64,000 nucleotides of DNA, taken from Strongyloides papillosus (lineage: Eukaryota; Nematoda; Chromadorea; Rhabditida; Strongyloididae). The position numbers were made by a program, and so were the translations under genes. This document shows, in pieces, positions 55,819 to 64,000 of this stretch (the first letter of the stretch is position 1; each line of letters begins with the position of its first letter). The stretch is taken from positions 482,814 through 546,813 of the forward strand of contig SRSI01000003.1 of assembly GCA_005656395.1 (NCBI GenBank), given 5' to 3'. The notes beneath the pieces were generated by a model that worked only from the letters and a program-made list of their open reading frames with translations, was not told where the DNA came from and searched no databases.

Positions 55819-57892
55819 TATTTTATTTATTAATAGAATGTTTGAAAAAAAAAATAATATTTGTTAAAATGTTAACAATATTATACGAAATTAATTTAGA
55901 AAAACGTATATCTTAAAATATTATAAAAAATATATAAATAAAATAAAACAAGTTAGTCTATAAAGATGATCAAATAATATCATTAAAAAAAATATTAGGA
56001 TTAAATAAATGTTACATTATTTAAAAATGTCAAATACAGATTATTTCAAATAAATGTATACTTTTATAAATATTTTTTAATCTGTATATGTAAATTTGAT
56101 ACTTTGTTTATTATAAAAATATTTAAAGAACAATTATTTTTAATCATTAAATTTAATCATAAAATAGTGTATATTTGAAAAAAATAAACATTTTTGGTTT
56201 TTGTTTAAACATTATCTGATTTAACTTTTATGAATTTCTTTTTTAGAGCTCATGTCAAATTGCTCGTTTACAATACACAAATTAGAAATAAGAAAATATT
56301 AAAAAAACAAAAAAAATTATGATAATATTTAAAGTAATAAATAATAATAATAATAATAAATTTTTTAAAAAAAAAAAGAAAAAAATTTTAATATACTGTA
56401 AAAAATAATTTAAATTATGCTTAAACTAAAATAAATACCATTTTAATTATTTTTTTTTAAATAAAAACTAACAAAATTTTATTTTATTTATGATGTTAAA
56501 GTATGAGATATAGAAGATATATAAAAAAAAACTATTTATTACTTTAATAAAAAATAATACAATAAATTGTGATCATTTATTATCCCCAAAATTTAAAAAT
56601 TATCTACATCAAATATGTTACATCTTTGTATAATTTGCGCCATCTTTTTTCAGACGTTAGACATTAGCTTGTTCATTGTTACTCATATTTTTTTCTTTTT
56701 TTTTTAATATCATTTTACTTAATTATGAATGACCACGGGCAAGCTAATTCCCATAATCTCTTTTTTAATTTAATTAGAGTAGGGATTGCTGTAAAGTGCG
56801 TATCCATGTGTGAACTGAATCAAATGGAATAATTAAAAAATAAAAAAGAATGCTTTTTCATTTGCCTATATTTTGTATGTTTTTTAAAAAAAGCATTGTT
56901 ACTTAATGGATAAGCGAAAGTCACTTTTTCTAACTCAATTCTACTTTATTTTAATAATATTATTTTACTATTTGACATACTTAAATTATGTGTTAAAAAA
57001 ATTATTATGTATGAAAAATACATGTTGGAAAAATGTACTAAGATGTCGCAAATTGTCATAAAATGTAGTAAATTTTACAAAGATGTAGCATATTTAATGT
57101 AGTTGACTGTCAAATTTAATTTTCCGTCACCTATAAGATATTTTAAAAGTTATAAATAAGTATAATTAGAATTTAATAATTATTATACTACGTTTTTTCT
57201 CAAGAAATTCACTTTCGAGAATTACAATTTATATTTTACTTCTATGGTAGTCTAAAATACAAAATTAATAAATATAAATAAATAAATATATTTTATCTAA
57301 AGTAATAATAATATATAACGTAATATAAAGTACAATATATAATATATGATAATAAAATAAATTAAGATAATATAAGTAACTATTTTAAAGAAATGAGACA
57401 TTAAAATTTAGAAGATTATAAAATGATAATATAGTATTTCATCATCAGAAATTTTTAAAACTTCTTTTACATTCTATTAATTTTTTGTCTTTTATTGTTG
57501 ATAGGTATTTTGTCTTTTTAAAGATATAAGACCTTTTTTCTCTTCAAGATAATTATAATTCTTTTAATTTAATAAAATTAGTAAAAATTTTAAATAATTA
57601 TTCATCATCTTTAAGTGTATTTTTTTTAACAAAAAAATCAAAATATTTTTTTTGTAATAAAATTTTAAAGTCATAACTAAATATTTAAAAAAAAATTTAT
57701 TAAAATTAATTAAGAATGAACAAAGTGTTAAAAATTAAAAAAAAGAAATTATACATCTATTTAAAATTTTTATGTATTTGTTGTTCTTTGACACTTTAGA
57801 AATTAAATATTTATTTTTCAATAATTTTCTATACTAATTTTCAGTATTTAAGAAAATTTTACTTTTAAAATATTAAAGTAAAATATTTAAAA

Positions 57893-58496
57893 ATGATAAT
57901 TTTTAAAACATTAACAGTATTTATAATTATTTTAACATTTAATATTGTTAAAAGTAATACTGTTTTAAGTAGTGAAGTAAAAAAACTTTATGTTCATGGT
58001 CAACTTACAGCTTATGATTTTTTTGGTGGATATGTTCCCATACAACATCGTGATTTTAATGTACAAGTTGAAATTACAATAAAAGACTTAATACTTAATA
58101 AAGACATTTATAAAGAAACTTTTGTAGTAAATCAAAATATTTCTTTTAGTACACCTTTAACTTCAACTATTGATAGTAAAACAAAAGGTAAATAAATATA
58201 GAAAAAAATTATTTTTTATATTTTTAGTTTATTCTCTTCAATATTATTATAAAGGTAAAGGTATAACTGGTATAAAATATATACCAGAAGACTGTCATAG
58301 AACAAAAATTATAGGAATATATTATTGTTGCTTCTTTAAAACAATCGATAAAAATAAGGAACCAGTAACCGATGAAGAATGGGATAAATTTTTGATTGGT
58401 TATATGAATACTCATTTAAGTGGTTTAGGAAATCCACATCCTAATCATAATGAACCCCATAAAGATCCTCACATCCAAATTCCTAAAAAACAATAA
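57893..58496 (+). CDS. amplified secreted protein, array copy B (exons 57893-58187, 58228-58496)
   Basis: Protein, intron and promoter palindrome are identical to copy A. The reading frame is intact. Confidence 0.7.
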
Positions 58497-60583
58497 ATAT
58501 TTATTTTACTTTTAATTAATAAAATTTATAATAATATTTTATATAAAAATTTAATTATATTGAAGTTACTATATTATATATTTTTTATAATAAAAAATAA
58601 ATAAGAAAAAAAAATTTTGTCTATCTCATAATTTTCTTCAAATTTAACTGATTTTTATTATTAAATAGCCAAAAGATGTGTTTTTTCTTTTTTAACGTAG
58701 TGATAAAGATTGGTCTTAAAAGTTTTGTTCCATAATTGTCTACATTATCTTTAAATAATACCGTTTTTTCAGATTTTTTTTAATATATATTTAAACAGAA
58801 AAAAAAAAAAACACGCTATTTCAAAATAGATAATATACAATAGTTTATATACTATTTAAAAGGTTAAATTTAAAAATAGAGAGAAAATACAATACTATGT
58901 AATTATATTGAAAATTGGCTAAGTTATGATTTAAAAAGTGATGACTATTTTAAAAAACAAAAAAAAAAAAAATTTTAAATTGTTATAACTTAATTACATA
59001 ACTTAATAAAAATAAATAAAATAATATTTGTTATATAGATGTATGTCTAATTAAAAAAACAAATATCTAAAGAAGTTTATAACTAAACTATGAAAATAGT
59101 TATATTAATTTAAATGTCAAATTTTTTGCCTTTTTTCCATTTTTATTGTAAAAATTAATTTTATTCCAGACATACAGCTTTTTAAAATTTTATTAATTTT
59201 TATGGTCAAATAGTCATTTTATGTATTTTTTTTCAATTTTGTGTTAAAAATGGGTTTCAAAACTTTTGGTTCATAAGTGGCTAAGTTATGTTTAAAAAAT
59301 ATCACATTTTTGAACAGTTTTTTGCATAGTTTTGTTTCAAAAATAACTCTTTTTAAAATTAATAAAATTTTATGATTTATAACTTAATTGAGATATACAA
59401 TTGTAGAATAGTGCGGAAACACAACAGCATTAGGATTGATAAATAATTAGCCAAGTTATAGATGAACAAGTGATGATTGTTTTTTTGTTATAAATTAAAG
59501 AGTTAAATAGCTATTACTTAATAGAAACTTTAAAAAATTAAGTAGATATAGCTTGCTTATATAGATTTAAATCTAACTTAAAAAATGAGACCATTACAAA
59601 GTTTACAACTTATCAAAAAAAACAATTTATACCAATTTTAAGTGCATTTTTCTTGCATTTTTCTGTTTGTTTGTTTGTTTGTTTTTTTTTTTTTTTTTGA
59701 AAAATTAATTTTGTTCTAGATACAACCCTTTTCAAATTTTATCAAATTTTGCGATTAAACATTTTATATTGCATTTTGTTCTAATTTAGTGTGGAAAATG
59801 TGTCTCAAAACTTTTAGCTCACAATTGACCAAGTAATGTTTAAAAAAACACTACTGTTCCGACACATTTTTGCACAGTTTTTTACCTAAAATAACTTTTT
59901 TCAAAATTAAAGACACTTTAAAATTTGTGACTCATTTGAAAGATACAAACTTAGAAATAAGAAGGAAATTTAATATTAAAAAGATTAATAAAAAATTAAT
60001 CAAATAATGAATTAAAAAATTATGATCATTTTTTAGATAAAATTAAAATTTTCTAATATTTTATGCAAAAATGTTTAAAAAAAATTAAACTATATTTAGT
60101 ACATAGAACAAAGTCATACATAAAATATTAAAACATTAACGAAGTTTATAGCTTAAAAACGAAAAAAGTTATTTTAATTATTAATTTTTTTGTTTTTTAT
60201 TTATATATTTGTAAAGGTAGATATGTAGTTAATAGAGCAATAATAATAAATTATTTATACCAATTAAAATAATATAATAAAAAGTCACTTAAATTGTTAC
60301 TTTGAATAATTCAAGTGTTCATTTTTATTAACTTTTTAGATATAAATAAAATTATTTTTTTTGGGTAAATTTTTTACTTAACTAAGCAGTTTCAACAAAT
60401 ATAAATGTTATAAAATGATTTTAAAACTCAGAAATATTTCATACATTAAAATAATATAACTATGTATTTTTGGTTATTTTATTTTTCAAGAAAAATATAA
60501 TTCAATGAAACAATTTTTTTACACACATACTTTAATTAATAAATTATTATAAAAAAATCTTTATTAAAAAATATGCTTTGCGG

Positions 60584-60621
60584 ATCAGCCCTGACCTGCC
60601 GAAGGTGGGTCAAAGGCTGAT
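60584..60621. other. GC-rich hairpin, second copy
   Basis: Identical to the hairpin at 55011-55048, exactly 5,573 bp away. Confidence 0.6.
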
Positions 60622-60634
60622 TATTATAAATTTA

Positions 60635-61391
60635 TTTTAAATTCCGTTTTTTTGAGTCAGTCAAACATTTTTTAAAAATTTGATACAACTAAAAATTTTA
60701 CTCTTTACTTTTATTTTATTAATAAAAAGAAGAACTAAAATAATGTATGTTGGCAAATTTATTTGGCTTGAAACTTTAAAATTCAGCAGCTGCAGTGATA
60801 CAAATTAAAAAAAAATTTATTTTTATAAGTTTCCGGTAAATAGGTATTTTTAGAAATAACTATTGTTTCTAGGGGTAATTTTTTTATGAAACAACGAATA
60901 AGCATAATGGGAACATGAGATTTTCTGAATTTTGTACTGAAATTCAAGAGCACAATGATCTACACTTTTTATTTTTTTCATGAATTTAAATGTAAAATTA
61001 CATAAGAAATCGAATAAGTATAGTGAGAACATTCACTTTTTTGATTTTTCTATCCAAACATTAAAATACTTTAAAAAAATTTCAAAAAACAATAAAGACA
61101 TAAATTTACGTAACTGAAAGTATGCTTATTAGTTTTTTTTTTTTTTACAAAAAATTATCCCTAGAAACATTATTTATTTAAAAAAAAAAAATGTATTTAC
61201 CAAAAACTTGTAAAAATAAATTTTTCCTACATTGACTTCCTGCAGCTCCTGTATCTTAAAGTTTCAGACCGAATAAATTTGCTACATATATTTTTATAAT
61301 TGTTCTTTTTATTAATGAAATAAAAATAAGAGGGGGTAAAATTTTTAGTTGTACTTTCAATGTCTGATTGACTCACAAAACGAGATTTAAA
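60635..61391. repeat. foldback element, array copy C
   Basis: Same inverted-arm structure as in copy B. Confidence 0.75.
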
Positions 61392-63464
61392 TATTTTATT
61401 TATTAATAGAATGTTTGAAAAAAAAAATAATATTTGTTAAAATGTTAACAATATTATACGAAATTAATTTAGAAAAACGTATATCTTAAAATATTATAAA
61501 AAATATATAAATAAAATAAAACAAGTTAGTCTATAAAGATGATCAAATAATATCATTAAAAAAAATATTAGGATTAAATAAATGTTACATTATTTAAAAA
61601 TGTCAAATACAGATTATTTCAAATAAATGTATACTTTTATAAATATTTTTTAATCTGTATATGTAAATTTGATACTTTGTTTATTATAAAAATATTTAAA
61701 GAACAATTATTTTTAATCATTAAATTTAATCATAAAATAGTGTATATTTGAAAAAAATAAACATTTTTGGTTTTTGTTTAAACATTATCTGATTTAACTT
61801 TTATGAATTTCTTTTTTAGAGCTCATGTCAAATTGCTCGTTTACAATACACAAATTAGAAATAAGAAAATATTAAAAAAACAAAAAAAATTATGATAATA
61901 TTTAAAGTAATAAATAATAATAATAATAATAAATTTTTTAAAAAAAAAAAGAAAAAAATTTTAATATACTGTAAAAAATAATTTAAATTATGCTTAAACT
62001 AAAATAAATACCATTTTAATTATTTTTTTTTAAATAAAAACTAACAAAATTTTATTTTATTTATGATGTTAAAGTATGAGATATAGAAGATATATAAAAA
62101 AAAACTATTTATTACTTTAATAAAAAATAATACAATAAATTGTGATCATTTATTATCCCCAAAATTTAAAAATTATCTACATCAAATATGTTACATCTTT
62201 GTATAATTTGCGCCATCTTTTTTCAGACGTTAGACATTAGCTTGTTCATTGTTACTCATATTTTTTTCTTTTTTTTTAATATCATTTTACTTAATTATGA
62301 ATGACCACGGGCAAGCTAATTCCCATAATCTCTTTTTTAATTTAATTAGAGTAGGGATTGCTGTAAAGTGCGTATCCATGTGTGAACTGAATCAAATGGA
62401 ATAATTAAAAAATAAAAAAGAATGCTTTTTCATTTGCCTATATTTTGTATGTTTTTTAAAAAAAGCATTGTTACTTAATGGATAAGCGAAAGTCACTTTT
62501 TCTAACTCAATTCTACTTTATTTTAATAATATTATTTTACTATTTGACATACTTAAATTATGTGTTAAAAAAATTATTATGTATGAAAAATACATGTTGG
62601 AAAAATGTACTAAGATGTCGCAAATTGTCATAAAATGTAGTAAATTTTACAAAGATGTAGCATATTTAATGTAGTTGACTGTCAAATTTAATTTTCCGTC
62701 ACCTATAAGATATTTTAAAAGTTATAAATAAGTATAATTAGAATTTAATAATTATTATACTACGTTTTTTCTCAAGAAATTCACTTTCGAGAATTACAAT
62801 TTATATTTTACTTCTATGGTAGTCTAAAATACAAAATTAATAAATATAAATAAATAAATATATTTTATCTAAAGTAATAATAATATATAACGTAATATAA
62901 AGTACAATATATAATATATGATAATAAAATAAATTAAGATAATATAAGTAACTATTTTAAAGAAATGAGACATTAAAATTTAGAAGATTATAAAATGATA
63001 ATATAGTATTTCATCATCAGAAATTTTTAAAACTTCTTTTACATTCTATTAATTTTTTGTCTTTTATTGTTGATAGGTATTTTGTCTTTTTAAAGATATA
63101 AGACCTTTTTTCTCTTCAAGATAATTATAATTCTTTTAATTTAATAAAATTAGTAAAAATTTTAAATAATTATTCATCATCTTTAAGTGTATTTTTTTTA
63201 ACAAAAAAATCAAAATATTTTTTTTTGTAATAAAATTTTAAAGTCATAACTAAATATTTAAAAAAAAATTTATTAAAATTAATTAAGAATGAACAAAGTG
63301 TTAAAAATTAAAAAAAGAAATTATACATCTATTTAAAATTTTTATGTATTTGTTGTTCTTTGACACTTTAGAAATTAAATATTTATTTTTCAATAATTTT
63401 CTATACTAATTTTCAGTATTTAAGAAAATTTTACTTTTAAAATATTAAAGTAAAATATTTAAAA

Positions 63465-64000
63465 ATGATAATTTTTAAAACATTAACAGTATTTATAATT
63501 ATTTTAACATTTAATATTGTTAAAAGTAATACTGTTTTAAGTAGTGAAGTAAAAAAACTTTATGTTCATGGTCAACTTACAGCTTATGATTTTTTTGGTG
63601 GATATGTTCCCATACAACATCGTGATTTTAATGTACAAGTTGAAATTACAATAAAAGACTTAATACTTAATAAAGACATTTATAAAGAAACTTTTGTAGT
63701 AAATCAAAATATTTCTTTTAGTACACCTTTAACTTCAACTATTGATAGTAAAACAAAAGGTAAATAAATATAGAAAAAAATTATTTTTTATATTTTTAGT
63801 TTATTCTCTTCAATATTATTATAAAGGTAAAGGTATAACTGGTATAAAATATATACCAGAAGACTGTCATAGAACAAAAATTATAGGAATATATTATTGT
63901 TGCTTCTTTAAAACAATCGATAAAAATAAGGAACCAGTAACCGATGAAGAATGGGATAAATTTTTGATTGGTTATATGAATACTCATTTAAGTGGTTTAG
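63465..64000 (+). CDS. amplified secreted protein, array copy C, cut by right edge (exons 63465-63759, 63800-)
   Basis: Exon 1 and intron are identical to copies A and B. Exon 2 runs off the window, so at least part of a third copy, and possibly more units, lies beyond. Confidence 0.7.

Larger units (their letters stand above)
49485..64000 (+). repeat. head-to-tail tandem array, period about 5,573 bp, copies A, B and partial C
   Basis: Copy A about 49485-55061, copy B 55062-60634, copy C 60635 to the right edge. Equivalent points are 5,573 bp (A to B) and 5,572 bp (B to C) apart. From about 49740 onward the copies look identical except for length changes in homopolymers (for example a T run near 52070). 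The first about 255 bp of copy A (49485-49740) is clearly diverged from B and C. Each unit carries one two-exon secreted-protein gene, a foldback element, a GC-rich hairpin and three degenerate internal repeats. Confidence 0.95.

Overview
The window reads as nuclear DNA of a very A+T-rich nematode, most like Strongyloididae. The reasons are a nematode-type phosphoethanolamine methyltransferase (PMT-2), a nematode-style serpentine chemoreceptor, transthyretin-like secreted proteins, an F-box-like gene, and GT-AG introns of only 37-43 bp wherever a splice can be reconstructed. No rRNA, tRNA, CRISPR or bacterial operon structure is seen.

Layout. 1-6 kb: a PMT-2 gene cut by the left edge and carrying a nonsense codon, a frameshifted F-box-like gene, a 76-aa hydrophilic gene, and an intact two-exon purple acid phosphatase. 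6-9.5 kb: a solo-LTR-like remnant and a small two-exon secreted gene (7314-7836, minus strand) that is a paralogue of the gene amplified at the far right. 9.5-13.7 kb: a complete Ty3/gypsy-type element with 126-bp LTRs and a 5-bp target duplication. 15.8-20.1 kb: a complete Ty1/copia element with 151-bp LTRs that look identical. 20.4-21.7 kb: a truncated hAT-like transposon with GC-rich repeats. 23.7-24.4 kb: a MITE-like sequence. 26.9-41.3 kb: an island bounded by similar sequences in inverted orientation and filled with broken host-gene copies. These are small coiled-coil genes, a Ski2/Mtr4 C-terminus, an almost complete P5A ATPase, an insulin-receptor-type kinase, a DDX3/PL10-type helicase and a glucocerebrosidase tail. 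42.3 kb: an intact dihydrofolate reductase, followed by a decayed chemoreceptor and a single-pass membrane protein. 45.8-49 kb: a non-autonomous LTR retrotransposon with 289-bp LTRs and a single 856-codon ORF lacking reverse transcriptase. 49.5-64 kb: a head-to-tail array with a period of about 5,573 bp. Each unit carries one intact two-exon secreted-protein gene, a foldback element, a GC-rich hairpin and degenerate internal repeats. The third copy runs off the right edge.

What stands out. Most housekeeping-type genes here are broken by nonsense codons (several fit single C-to-T or C-to-A changes), single-base homopolymer indels, a 32-bp duplication or lost catalytic residues. By contrast the retrotransposons look young and one small secreted gene is amplified. 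Decay of single-copy genes together with ampliconic growth of another gene is typical of non-recombining DNA such as a degenerate sex chromosome, a supernumerary chromosome or a diverged haplotype. Assembly error could explain some homopolymer indels, but not the nonsense substitutions. All family assignments were made by reading the protein sequences; no database search was run.
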